Below are positions 1 through 5,196 of a stretch of DNA of 5,875 bases, in pieces. The notes under the pieces were generated by a model. That model had not been told where the DNA came from. It was given only the letters and a program-made list of their open reading frames with translations, and searched no databases. A program made the position numbers and the translations under genes. The stretch is from an uncultured Eubacteriales bacterium (GTDB lineage: Bacteria > Bacillota > Clostridia > Oscillospirales > CAG-272): contig USPP01000117.1 of the NCBI GenBank assembly GCA_900556615.1, forward strand, positions 1 through 5,875, read 5' to 3'. Within the stretch, counting starts at the first letter, position 1, and each line of letters starts with the position of its first letter.

Positions 1-740
1 ATAATATTGCACATCAGCCAGGAACGGTTGATATCGGAGTCAGGGTCGAGGTCAGGAACGAAGTCATGGAAACCGTTAACCGTGTTCTCTATGAGTCAAA
101 GCTCATCGGCTATCCCAAGCCTTTTAAAAATAAGGTGCGTACCTTCTGTCAAAATCCGGGCGGATTTGTCAGTCAGGAAAACTATGACGCCGGTCTTGCC
201 GTTGTAAACGGACACTCCTATAAGGAACTGAAATCAAATAATACCAATGTAGCCATTCTCTGCTCCCATAACTTCAACTCCCCCTTTAATCAACCTATCG
301 AATACGCGAAGAAGGTCGGGGAGCTGACCAATATGCTCGGCGCGGGGCATATTCTCGTACAGCGCTTCGGGGATATTCTCGACGGAAAACGCACCTGGCC
401 GAAGGAGCTTGCTCAATCCAATCTGAAGCCCTCTCTTCCGGACGCCGTAGCGGGAGATATTACCGCCGCCATGCCCTACCGTTCCATGATGAATATTATC
501 AACTTTATTCAGGCGGTTGACCATGTAGTGCCTGGCTTTGCCTCTATCGAAACTCTGCTCTATTCTCCCGAACTGAAATTTTACAGCAATCGGGTAAAGA
601 TGGATGAAAATCTCAATACAAGCATTGCGGGGCTGCATTGCCTTGGAGACTCCAGCGGCTGGACCAGGGGACTTATGATGGCGTCGGTCATGGGTGTGAT
701 TATGGGAAGAAAGATTGCAGACGAAGAAACAAATCTTTGA
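1..740 (+). CDS. FAD-dependent dehydrogenase of the COG2509 type, C-terminal part (5' end outside window)
   Basis: The frame is open from base 3 to a TGA at 738-740, giving 245 residues. The ATG at 66 is internal, because the family-typical text VDIGVRVEV and then VMETVNRVLYESKL reads straight through it. COG2509 proteins are soluble flavoproteins of roughly 450-530 residues, so about half is missing, including the N-terminal Rossmann dinucleotide motif. Visible family landmarks are VRTFCQNPGGFV, NGHSY, a run ending LVQRFGDIL, the FPYR-like MPYRSMMNIINF, LKFYSNR, and a C-terminal FAD-contact motif LGDSSGWTRG followed by a small-residue helix. The substrate is unknown for the family; an oxidoreductase role is inferred from the fold. 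No terminator lies directly after the stop. MITE copy A begins 21 bp downstream, and the first terminator-like hairpin is at 993-1032. Family assignment is confident, function is not. Confidence 0.88.
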   Translation, partial: NIAHQPGTVDIGVRVEVRNEVMETVNRVLYESKLIGYPKPFKNKVRTFCQNPGGFVSQENYDAGLAVVNGHSYKELKSNNTNVAILCSHNFNSPFNQPIEYAKKVGELTNMLGAGHILVQRFGDILDGKRTWPKELAQSNLKPSLPDAVAGDITAAMPYRSMMNIINFIQAVDHVVPGFASIETLLYSPELKFYSNRVKMDENLNTSIAGLHCLGDSSGWTRGLMMASVMGVIMGRKIADEETNL

Positions 741-761
741 ATATTCGAAACAGCAAAAAGA

Positions 762-939
762 TAAGGCAATACCACACAATGATTGTTGTACAGCTACGCC
801 GCTGGATTTTTCGTCAGACAATACAAATTGAGTAGGCAAGGGTCACTCCTCTGCCGACGAAATTTGTGAAGGTTGACGGAAAAGACGCAAGCAAATGTGC
901 AATAAAGGCGTTAGCTGTGCACCCGGCGGTATTGCCTTA
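762..939 (+). mobile_element. MITE-like fold-back element, copy A (178 bp)
   Basis: The ends are perfect 12-bp inverted repeats, TAAGGCAATACC at 762-773 and GGTATTGCCTTA at 928-939. The element carries no plausible gene. The core is a long imperfect hairpin: TTTTCGTCA pairs with TGACGGAAAA (one bulge), ACAAATT with AATTTGT, and the GAGGAG/CTCCTC inner stem seen in copy B is weakened here to GAGTAG. Copy B (4563-4740) has the same length and orientation, with about 16 substitutions and no indels in a hand alignment (about 91% identity). The ends start and finish with TA, so a TA target duplication as used by IS630/Tc1-mariner transposases is possible (inference). It lies just past the stop codon of the oxidoreductase gene and could add a hairpin to its mRNA 3' end. 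Confidence 0.85.
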
Positions 940-945
940 AATAAA

Positions 946-1089
946 GGCGCCTCTAAAAATTCAGTGTTCACAGACAGCAAGTGTCAGTCAAAACAAAAAT
1001 CCTTGATAGTGTTATCTGTCAAGGATTTTTGTAACGAATGACGGAAAAGAGATCGGGGCTGTTTGGGACAGTGAGGTTTTAGAGGCGCC
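946..1089. repeat. 144-bp fold-back sequence with 13-bp perfect inverted ends
   Basis: GGCGCCTCTAAAA at 946-958 is the exact reverse complement of TTTTAGAGGCGCC at 1077-1089. The similarity continues inward imperfectly for about 20 more bases (CAGTGT...ACAGC on the left against CACTGT...ACAGC on the reverse-complemented right). The centre is the hairpin at 993-1032. The nested symmetry suggests a second small non-autonomous element lying 6 bp beyond MITE copy A. No second copy is present in the window and no clear target duplication was found, so mobility is inference. Confidence 0.5.
993..1032. terminator. Bidirectional intrinsic terminator-like hairpin between convergent genes
   Basis: ACAAAAATCCTTGA (993-1006) pairs perfectly with TCAAGGATTTTTGT (1019-1032). 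The stem continues inward as TAG/CTG with one wobble, around a TGTTAT loop. The stem carries an A5 tract on its left and a T5 tract on its right, so it could end transcription in both directions. It sits between the oxidoreductase gene (+) and the CNNM gene (-), which converge here. It is also the core of the 946-1089 fold-back sequence, so its original role may be structural. Confidence 0.55.
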
Positions 1090-1337
1090 CTCAATTTAAG
1101 ACAGCCCCCTTAGGCTGCAAAGCATTTTCAGGACTCTGTCCCCGACTTAAGGGATATCACCGGGTTCACGGTCTGCGCCTTGATGATGCATCCGCGTTAT
1201 AAGCAGCTACTCACATACACTAAAGAGGCAGAGAAGAGATTGCTTTAGAGACGGTATTGTTGCCAAAAAAGCCATCGCCCGGCTCCGGCTCGGATTTCAA
1301 AAGTCGGGGAAAATTCAGTCCAAACGGTATTTAACCG
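1090..1337. other. Intergenic stretch with no assigned gene
   Basis: This holds the right arm of a palindrome (GGGGCTGT at 1055-1062 with ACAGCCCC at 1101-1108) and a 45-codon open stretch on the + strand (1114-1248). That stretch ends in text such as MMHPRYKQLL with a lysine- and glutamate-rich tail. It lacks a ribosome binding site and a recognisable family, so it is either a gene fragment or chance. Apart from the weak hairpin at 1265-1284, nothing else was recognised. Confidence 0.5.
1265..1284 (-). terminator. Weak terminator candidate downstream of the CNNM gene
   Basis: Read on the minus strand, AGCC (1284-1281) pairs with GGCT (1273-1270) around a 7-base loop and leads into TTTTTT (1270-1265). 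The 4-bp stem is short. It lies about 55 bp after the CNNM stop codon, where a terminator is expected. The hairpin at 993-1032 is a stronger alternative further on. Confidence 0.25.
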
Positions 1338-2612
1338 TCAAAGGCTTTGGTCATATTCATGGTCCGCCTCGGCTTCTTTTTCCAAAGCGGTTACATCGAT
1401 GAGAGTCACTCTCTGTCCGTCGGTTTCCGACACCGTGACTGAAAGATTCTGAAAATTGAAGTGATCTCCTGTTTCGGGAATCTTTCCAAGCAGCTCCATA
1501 ACCCACCCGCCGAGCGATATGCTTGACGAGTCGGATTCTATTCTGAAAAAGCGGCAAAAATCATCAAAATTTACTGTGCAATCTACTCGAAATGTGTTCT
1601 CTCCAATCGGAAGAAACTGCTCGGTTACCTCGTCGTGTTCATCCCATATCTCTCCGACAAGCTCCTCCAGGATATCCTCCAGCGTGACAATTCCAAGAGT
1701 ACCTCCGTATTCATCGAGAATTACCGCTACATGCGACTGATTTCTTTGAAGCAATCTCAAAAGCTCGTTTATCCGTTCGGTTTTCAGCACAAAAATAGGC
1801 TGGGTCATGATCTCGCGTATACTTTTCTCGGTAATTCCATCTCCGTTATAGAAATCCTTCTGATGGATTATACCGATAATATTGTCAATATTTCCCTCAT
1901 ATACAGGTAAACGGGAAAATTTTGAAATATTGAAAATCTGTGCAATTTCATGCTTGCTGCTGTCCGCCTCAACGGCTTCAAGATCGACGCGATGCGTAAG
2001 AATATCCTCTGCGCGCAGTTCTGAAAATTCGATTGCATTTTTCAGCAGATTTCCCTCATCCTGATCAATGCTTCCTTCTTCCTGCACCTCGTCCATCAGC
2101 ATTAAAAGCTCCTGCTGAGACATTTTCTCATGTTTTTCAACCTTGAGAAGCTTAGCAATCAGCTTTTTCCAAATTCCGAAGATAAAATTTAGAGGAGTAA
2201 AAATCCATATCAGAAGCCTGATAAAGGCTGAAGAAAACATAGCAAATTTTTCTGGGCAATCTTTTGCTACACTCTTCGGAGTGATTTCTCCGAAAATCAG
2301 CACCAAAACCGTAATAACCGCTGTTGAAATCGTAGCGCCGATATCCCCGTACAGCTTTACAAAGAGCACGGTACCGATCGACGCCGTAGCAATATTGACT
2401 ATATTGTTTCCTATCAGTATCGTTGAAATCAGACGGTCATAATTGTCATTTAGCTTTAAAGTAAGCTTTGCCCTGCCGTTCCCCTTCTCCGCCATCGCTC
2501 TGAGTCTCGTCCTGTTGACAGAGGAAAAAGCGGTTTCCGTCGCAGAAAAGTATGCCGAAAACAGAATGAGTACGGCAAGTACGGCAATATATCGTATGGT
2601 TTCGGGATTCAT
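1338..2612 (-). CDS. CNNM/CorC-type transporter: DUF21 membrane domain, CBS pair, CorC_HlyC domain
   Basis: The product has 424 residues, the usual length for this family (often annotated hemolysin or Mg/Co transporter-associated). The N-terminal CNNM/DUF21 domain has hydrophobic segments near residues 8-24, 62-87, 93-110 and 124-147. It shows the hallmark motifs SATETAFSSVNRTRLR (23-38), LIGNNIVNI (66-74) and GEITPKSVA (108-116). An acidic linker at 164-200 (EEGSIDQDEG) leads to two CBS domains at about 204-254 (SRLPVYEG, GIIHQKDF) and 268-322 (ILDEYGGTLGIVTLEDILEEL). The C-terminal CorC_HlyC domain covers about 335-415. Relatives such as bacterial CorC and Bacillus MpfA move or control Mg2+; this substrate is inferred. 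The ATG start is fixed by a stop codon two codons upstream in frame. The ribosome binding site is unusually distant, and a long leader with an upstream ORF and terminator precedes the gene. Confidence 0.93.
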   Translation of the reverse strand: MNPETIRYIAVLAVLILFSAYFSATETAFSSVNRTRLRAMAEKGNGRAKLTLKLNDNYDRLISTILIGNNIVNIATASIGTVLFVKLYGDIGATISTAVITVLVLIFGEITPKSVAKDCPEKFAMFSSAFIRLLIWIFTPLNFIFGIWKKLIAKLLKVEKHEKMSQQELLMLMDEVQEEGSIDQDEGNLLKNAIEFSELRAEDILTHRVDLEAVEADSSKHEIAQIFNISKFSRLPVYEGNIDNIIGIIHQKDFYNGDGITEKSIREIMTQPIFVLKTERINELLRLLQRNQSHVAVILDEYGGTLGIVTLEDILEELVGEIWDEHDEVTEQFLPIGENTFRVDCTVNFDDFCRFFRIESDSSSISLGGWVMELLGKIPETGDHFNFQNLSVTVSETDGQRVTLIDVTALEKEAEADHEYDQSL

Positions 2613-2626
2613 GATTCAGTAATTTA

Positions 2627-2632
2627 CTCCTT
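2627..2632 (-). promoter_or_regulatory. Ribosome binding site of the CNNM gene, long spacing
   Basis: AAGGAG on the minus strand is 14 bases from the ATG at 2612, longer than the usual 5-10. An in-frame TGA two codons upstream of the ATG rules out an earlier start, and no other Met occurs before residue 40. The start therefore stands, but initiation may be weaker than normal. Confidence 0.6.
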
Positions 2633-2660
2633 GTTGAAACAATCTTTTCGATGGCAACGC

Positions 2661-2696
2661 AAAAAGGCATACCGGCGTCCAAGTGCGCAGATATGC
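2661..2696 (-). terminator. Intrinsic terminator inside the CNNM leader (candidate attenuator)
   Basis: On the minus strand GCATATCTGCG (2696-2686) pairs with CGCCGGTATGC (2677-2667) around an 8-base loop. The 11-bp stem has one T.G wobble and one mismatch. It is followed by C and then TTTTT (2665-2661). No T-run follows on the other strand, so it is directional. It lies downstream of the consensus promoter at 2837-2865 and 49 bp before the CNNM start, so it would abort transcripts before the gene unless prevented. The 5' arm starts 7 bp after the stop codon of the upstream ORF, the spacing expected of translation-coupled attenuation. Confidence 0.6.
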
Positions 2697-2703
2697 TTCG
2701 TTA

Positions 2704-2757
2704 TCAAAATATATGAATTAAGTTATGATTATCGTCGTCGCTACTGTCTCCGTCCAT
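2704..2757 (-). CDS. Candidate 17-residue acidic leader peptide upstream of the CNNM gene
   Basis: The minus-strand ATG at 2757 opens a short frame ending in TGA at 2706-2704 and reading MDGDSSDDDNHNLIHIF. Five of the first nine residues are aspartate. A GAAGGA sequence (2774-2769) lies 11 bases upstream as a possible ribosome binding site. An in-frame ATG at 2769 is possible, but it abuts that site. The frame lies wholly within the transcribed leader and stops 7 bp before the terminator hairpin. Acidic runs near the N-terminus are known to destabilise translating ribosomes at low Mg2+ (described for E. coli MgtL), and the gene downstream is a probable Mg2+-linked transporter. The link here is inference. 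A frame this short can arise by chance. Confidence 0.35.
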   Translation of the reverse strand: MDGDSSDDDNHNLIHIF

Positions 2758-2830
2758 CGGGCGTATCATCCTTCTTTATCAGTTTATGTCAGATATTTGG
2801 GTGCAGCGGGGTGTTTCCGAAAGAACCATA

Positions 2831-2849
2831 TATTTGATTATATCAAATA
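2831..2849. promoter_or_regulatory. 19-bp palindrome over the -10 box of the CNNM promoter (operator candidate)
   Basis: TATTTGATTATATCAAATA has perfect 8-bp arms around a 3-base centre and covers the whole -10 hexamer plus the nearest part of the spacer. A dimeric repressor bound here would block RNA polymerase. The site resembles the FNR half-site TTGAT, but the 3-base gap does not fit the 4-base FNR spacing, and it does not match the Fur 7-1-7 layout. AT-rich DNA makes chance palindromes more likely. Confidence 0.35.
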
Positions 2850-2865
2850 ATCGGATATATGTCAA
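2837..2865 (-). promoter_or_regulatory. Consensus sigma-A promoter for the CNNM gene
   Basis: On the minus strand a perfect -35 TTGACA (2865-2860) is followed by a 17-base spacer and a perfect -10 TATAAT (2842-2837). The expected start is near 2830, giving a leader of about 218 bases before the CNNM ATG, long enough for leader regulation. A full-consensus promoter ahead of a terminator fits a gene set by attenuation rather than by promoter strength. Confidence 0.85.
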
Positions 2866-3011
2866 GATGTCTTTGAGAATTTATTCGGTTGTAAGGGAGA
2901 TATCAATCATTCCGAGGCTGATACTGTGTTAAGGAATCGCAGAATCAATCGGCTATTCAGACTTCCGAGATGATTTTTTGAACGGCAAGGCAAAAAAACG
3001 CAGGAATAGGA

Positions 3012-3029
3012 TAAGGCAACACCGCCGGG
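3012..3029 (-). repeat. Solo end of the TAAGGCAATACC MITE family
   Basis: TAAGGCAACACCGCCGGG matches 17 of 18 bases of the reverse complement of the right end shared by copies A and B. The similarity stops at 3029, and no partner end was found nearby. It is best read as a remnant of an element in the opposite orientation to the two full copies. Confidence 0.55.
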
Positions 3030-3039
3030 CAATAAAATT

Positions 3040-3101
3040 GCCGGAAAGATCCGTTGACTATTGATTCAGTGATTCCATAGTCTCGGTATAAGCTTTCCGG
3101 C
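3040..3101. repeat. 62-bp imperfect fold-back hairpin
   Basis: GCCGGAAAG (3040-3048) pairs with CTTTCCGGC (3093-3101). Inside this, CCG (3051-3053) can pair with CGG (3084-3086), and GACTAT (3056-3061) pairs with ATAGTC (3077-3082) around a 15-base loop. A smaller hairpin, GGCAAT-AAA-ATTGCC, overlaps its left edge (3028-3042). On the minus strand the large stem is followed by AATTTTATT, so it might terminate hflX transcripts about 140 bp past the stop. A mobile-element remnant is the other possibility. Confidence 0.4.
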
Positions 3102-3241
3102 ACCGCGTAAATTTCACCGTTTTGCTTGCCGGCAGTCATTATGCTTCCGCTGTGAATCCATAATAAAATATGCGTTTTTTACGAAATGAATCACTTTTAT
3201 ATCATTCTTGCGTCATAATTAATCGGAAACAACCAAAAACT

Positions 3242-4537
3242 TCATCCCTCTTTAAGCCATTCTCTGAACATTCCTTTTGCTTTTCCGTCGCATACTGCCG
3301 TCACAACAGCATTTTCCTCCTCGTATTCCACATTCTCTACCTTGGCAAAACGATAGAGCTTGGCAATTACGCTCTGTTGCATCTGAGGTATAACAAATAC
3401 TGCGCGCGTGGTCTTTTCGTTCACAAGCTCCTCAAGTCTTTTTACCAGAGCATCCATATTTTCTCCGGTTTTTGCTGAAATATAGAAGACGTTTTCGGAA
3501 GGAAGAGAACGAGGCGCGGAGGGAATTACATCTCCTTCCAGGTCGCATTTATTGAAGACGCAGAGGGTTGGTTTTCCTGACGCGCCAAGCTCATACAGCA
3601 GTTTTTCCGTCACCTCAAGCTGAGATGCCGCTTCGCTGTCAGAAGCGTCGGTCATCATGATAATAATATCGGCATATACCGCCTCGTCAAGGGTAGAACG
3701 AAATGCCTTTATCAGATGATGCGGAAGATTTCGGATAAATCCGACGGTATCGACAAGGAGCACCTCCGAGCCCTGAGGCAAAGTAAATTTTCGTGTTGTC
3801 GGGTCAAGGGTTGCAAACAGCTTATCCTCCGCAAGAATACCCGCGTCGGTAAGCCGGTTAAGGAGAGTTGATTTCCCGGCGTTTGTATATCCGACGATCG
3901 CCGCCCTGCATATTCCGGAACGGTCGCGCTGCTTTCTTTGAGTTGCTCTGCGCACTTCAATTGCCGAAAGCTCTTCTTCAAGTGCCTGCATTCTTCTCCT
4001 GATATGACGGCGATCGCTTTCGAGCTTCGTTTCTCCGGGGCCCCGCATAGCGATATTTCCTCCCTGCTGACGGGACATGGAAATTCCCTTTCCGATTAGG
4101 CGGGGAGCAGTATATTTAAGCTGTGCCAATTCAACCTGAAGCTTTCCCTCCGACGAGGTAGCATGAATCGCAAAAATATCAAGAATCAGCATACTTCGGT
4201 CGATTACCCGCACCGGTTTTCGGGAATCTCCGCAGTCAAGCTCCTCCTCCATATTCCTGATCTGAGATGGAGAGAGTTCGGAATCACAGACAACGAGAGT
4301 AATGTCGTTTCCGCGGCAAAGCTCCGCAAGCTCTTTAATTTTTCCGCTTCCGAGAAAGGTTCTTACGTCGGGAGAATCCTTTGTCTGAACAAGTCTGACA
4401 ACCGCTTTTCCTCCCGCTGTTTCAAGAAGTCTTTCAAGCTCGTCAAGAGATGCGGAAGAAGCATCTTCCGGATTCTCATAGGTAACTATCCCGACAACGG
4501 CAGCGCGTTCGGCGTCAATTTTACTGTTTATCTCCAT
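3242..4537 (-). CDS. hflX: GTPase HflX, ribosome-associated
   Basis: HflX is a cytoplasmic GTPase that binds 50S or 70S ribosomes and splits stalled or hibernating ribosomes, for example after heat or antibiotic stress (family knowledge). The 431-residue product is full length. The N-terminal HflX domain (about 10-200) includes FLGSGKIKEL, the VIDRSMLILDIFA segment, and the family signature RGPGETKLESDRRHIRRR (165-182) with a helical stretch after it. The G domain follows: P-loop GYTNAGKS (216-223), a switch I threonine in LDPTTR (244-249), DTVGF (263-267), NKCD (329-332) and SAK (354-356). A short C-terminal domain covers about 375-431. The start ATG has an AGGAG 11 bases upstream (4549-4553). 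MITE copy B begins 25 bp upstream of the start, so hflX transcription must begin inside the element, in the few bases beyond it, or by read-through from rpmE. No clear terminator follows directly. Confidence 0.97.
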   Translation of the reverse strand: MEINSKIDAERAAVVGIVTYENPEDASSASLDELERLLETAGGKAVVRLVQTKDSPDVRTFLGSGKIKELAELCRGNDITLVVCDSELSPSQIRNMEEELDCGDSRKPVRVIDRSMLILDIFAIHATSSEGKLQVELAQLKYTAPRLIGKGISMSRQQGGNIAMRGPGETKLESDRRHIRRRMQALEEELSAIEVRRATQRKQRDRSGICRAAIVGYTNAGKSTLLNRLTDAGILAEDKLFATLDPTTRKFTLPQGSEVLLVDTVGFIRNLPHHLIKAFRSTLDEAVYADIIIMMTDASDSEAASQLEVTEKLLYELGASGKPTLCVFNKCDLEGDVIPSAPRSLPSENVFYISAKTGENMDALVKRLEELVNEKTTRAVFVIPQMQQSVIAKLYRFAKVENVEYEEENAVVTAVCDGKAKGMFREWLKEG

Positions 4538-4562
4538 ATATAAATCAACTCCTGTCTGTAAT

Positions 4563-4740
4563 TAAGGTAATACAATACAATAATTGCTGTGCAGCTGCAC
4601 CGCCGGATTTTTCGTCAGACAATACAAATTGAGGAGGCAAGAGTCACTCCTCTGCCGACGAAATTTGTGAAGGTTGACGGAAAAGATGCAAGCAAATACG
4701 CAATAAAGGTATTAGCTGTGCACCCGGCGGTATTGCCTTA
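4563..4740 (+). mobile_element. MITE-like fold-back element, copy B (178 bp), in the hflX upstream region
   Basis: This copy has the same length and orientation as copy A. The right end GGTATTGCCTTA is intact and the left end has drifted to TAAGGTAATACA. The inner stem GAGGAG/CTCCTC is perfect here, and a 12-bp palindrome GTGCAGCTGCAC lies in the left arm. Differences from copy A are mostly transitions and are densest in the left 44 bases. The element fills almost all of the space between the rpmE terminator and hflX. Read toward hflX it contains only a poor promoter candidate, GTGACT-17 bases-TATTGT (4647-4619, 4 of 6 matches in each box). Confidence 0.87.
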
Positions 4741-4761
4741 ACAACCTTTTGAATCTAAATG

Positions 4762-4806
4762 AAAAAAATAAAGGACAGGCAAACGGCTATCGCTGTTCTC
4801 CTGTCC
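4762..4806 (-). terminator. Intrinsic terminator of rpmE
   Basis: On the minus strand GGACAGG (4806-4800) pairs with CCTGTCC (4779-4773). An inner stem, AACxGC with GCxGTT, closes a GATA loop. A T-rich tract (TTTATTTTTTT, 4772-4762) follows. It begins 33 bp after the rpmE stop codon and separates rpmE from hflX transcriptionally. Confidence 0.9.
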
Positions 4807-4839
4807 ACATAATGCCGGTCGAAACCGACAAATTCCGGA

Positions 4840-5046
4840 TTACTTTCCGGACGCCTGCAAACGTCTCTTGAACTTGTCAACGCGTCCGCCGGCGTCAACA
4901 AACTTTTGTTTGCCGGTAAAGAACGGATGGCATTTAGAACAAATTTCAACACGGATGCTGTCCTTAGTGGAGCGGGTCACGAATTCTTCGCCGCAAGCAC
5001 ACTTTACAGTGACTTCCTTGTATTCGGGATGTAAACCTGCTTTCAT
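4840..5046 (-). CDS. rpmE: Ribosomal protein bL31, zinc-binding type
   Basis: bL31 is a small protein of the large ribosomal subunit that forms part of the bridge to the 30S head. The 68-residue product has the typical opening MKAGLHPEY, zinc-ligand cysteines C16, C18, C36 and C39 (CAC and CSKC), the conserved [20 protein letters not shown] block, and a basic tail. The four cysteines mark the zinc-containing form rather than the cysteine-free paralogue made under zinc starvation. The ATG at 5046 is chosen because AGAGG (5059-5055) lies 8 bases before it. An in-frame GTG three codons upstream overlaps that site and is not a credible start. The gene has its own promoter (5087-5115) and a strong terminator (4762-4806), so it is probably monocistronic. 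Confidence 0.97.
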   Translation of the reverse strand: MKAGLHPEYKEVTVKCACGEEFVTRSTKDSIRVEICSKCHPFFTGKQKFVDAGGRVDKFKRRLQASGK

Positions 5047-5086
5047 TATAGGCACCTCTTATCTTTTAAAATTAATAGTAAGAATT

Positions 5087-5115
5087 ATTATATCACAGCC
5101 GTTCGGGATATTCAA
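5087..5115 (-). promoter_or_regulatory. Sigma-A promoter of rpmE
   Basis: On the minus strand TTGAAT (5115-5110) is followed by a 17-base spacer and a perfect TATAAT (5092-5087). The -35 matches consensus in 5 of 6 positions. The expected transcript start near 5080 gives a leader of about 34 bases, with no zinc-type operator palindrome evident. Confidence 0.8.
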
Positions 5116-5196
5116 GAGTTTTTTTGATTTTTTACGAAATAAATAATATTATTCTATGTTTTCACATATGCTTATGTTTTATTATACAATCATATG

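Larger units (their letters stand above)
2866..3241. other. Intergenic region between the hflX stop and the CNNM promoter
   Basis: There is no convincing gene. It contains a solo MITE end (3012-3029) and a long imperfect hairpin (3040-3101). A 60-codon minus-strand frame (3139-2957, starting MTAGKQNGEIYA) has a weak GGAAG site before its ATG, but it runs through both repeats. It could be a decayed gene whose tail is repeat-derived, or chance. The first 25 or so codons look more protein-like than the rest, but no family was recognised. Confidence 0.5.

Noticed and set aside
66..740. ATG at 66 as the true start of the oxidoreductase gene
   Set aside because: The conserved family sequence continues in frame upstream to the window edge, and there is no ribosome binding site before this ATG.
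234..839. 201-codon minus-strand open frame
   Set aside because: It is antisense to the oxidoreductase gene, whose + strand protein matches a known family throughout, and it runs into MITE copy A. Its product has no recognisable features.
2446..2682. 78-codon minus-strand frame overlapping the CNNM start
   Set aside because: It is out of frame with the CNNM gene, which has clear family motifs from residue 23 onward, and the overlapping product is unrecognisable.
2613..2830. Known Mg2+ or Mn2+ riboswitch in the CNNM leader
   Set aside because: I looked for the conserved features of the ykoK M-box and the yybP-ykoY element and did not see them. A covariance-model search would settle this.
2832..2848. 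FNR-type box (TTGAT...ATCAA) in the CNNM promoter
   Set aside because: The half-sites are separated by 3 bases instead of 4, and the placement over the -10 box is a poor fit for an activator.
3174..3189. Shared TTTTTTACGAAAT text here and near 5127
   Set aside because: It is a short low-complexity match in AT-rich intergenic DNA with no matching flanks, so probably coincidence.
4163..4543. 126-codon + strand open frame
   Set aside because: It is antisense to the N-terminal part of hflX and has no family character. The hflX reading is unambiguous.
5047..5055. GTG start adding three residues to L31
   Set aside because: The GTG overlaps the AGAGG ribosome binding site, and the ATG three codons later gives the standard L31 N-terminus with proper spacing.
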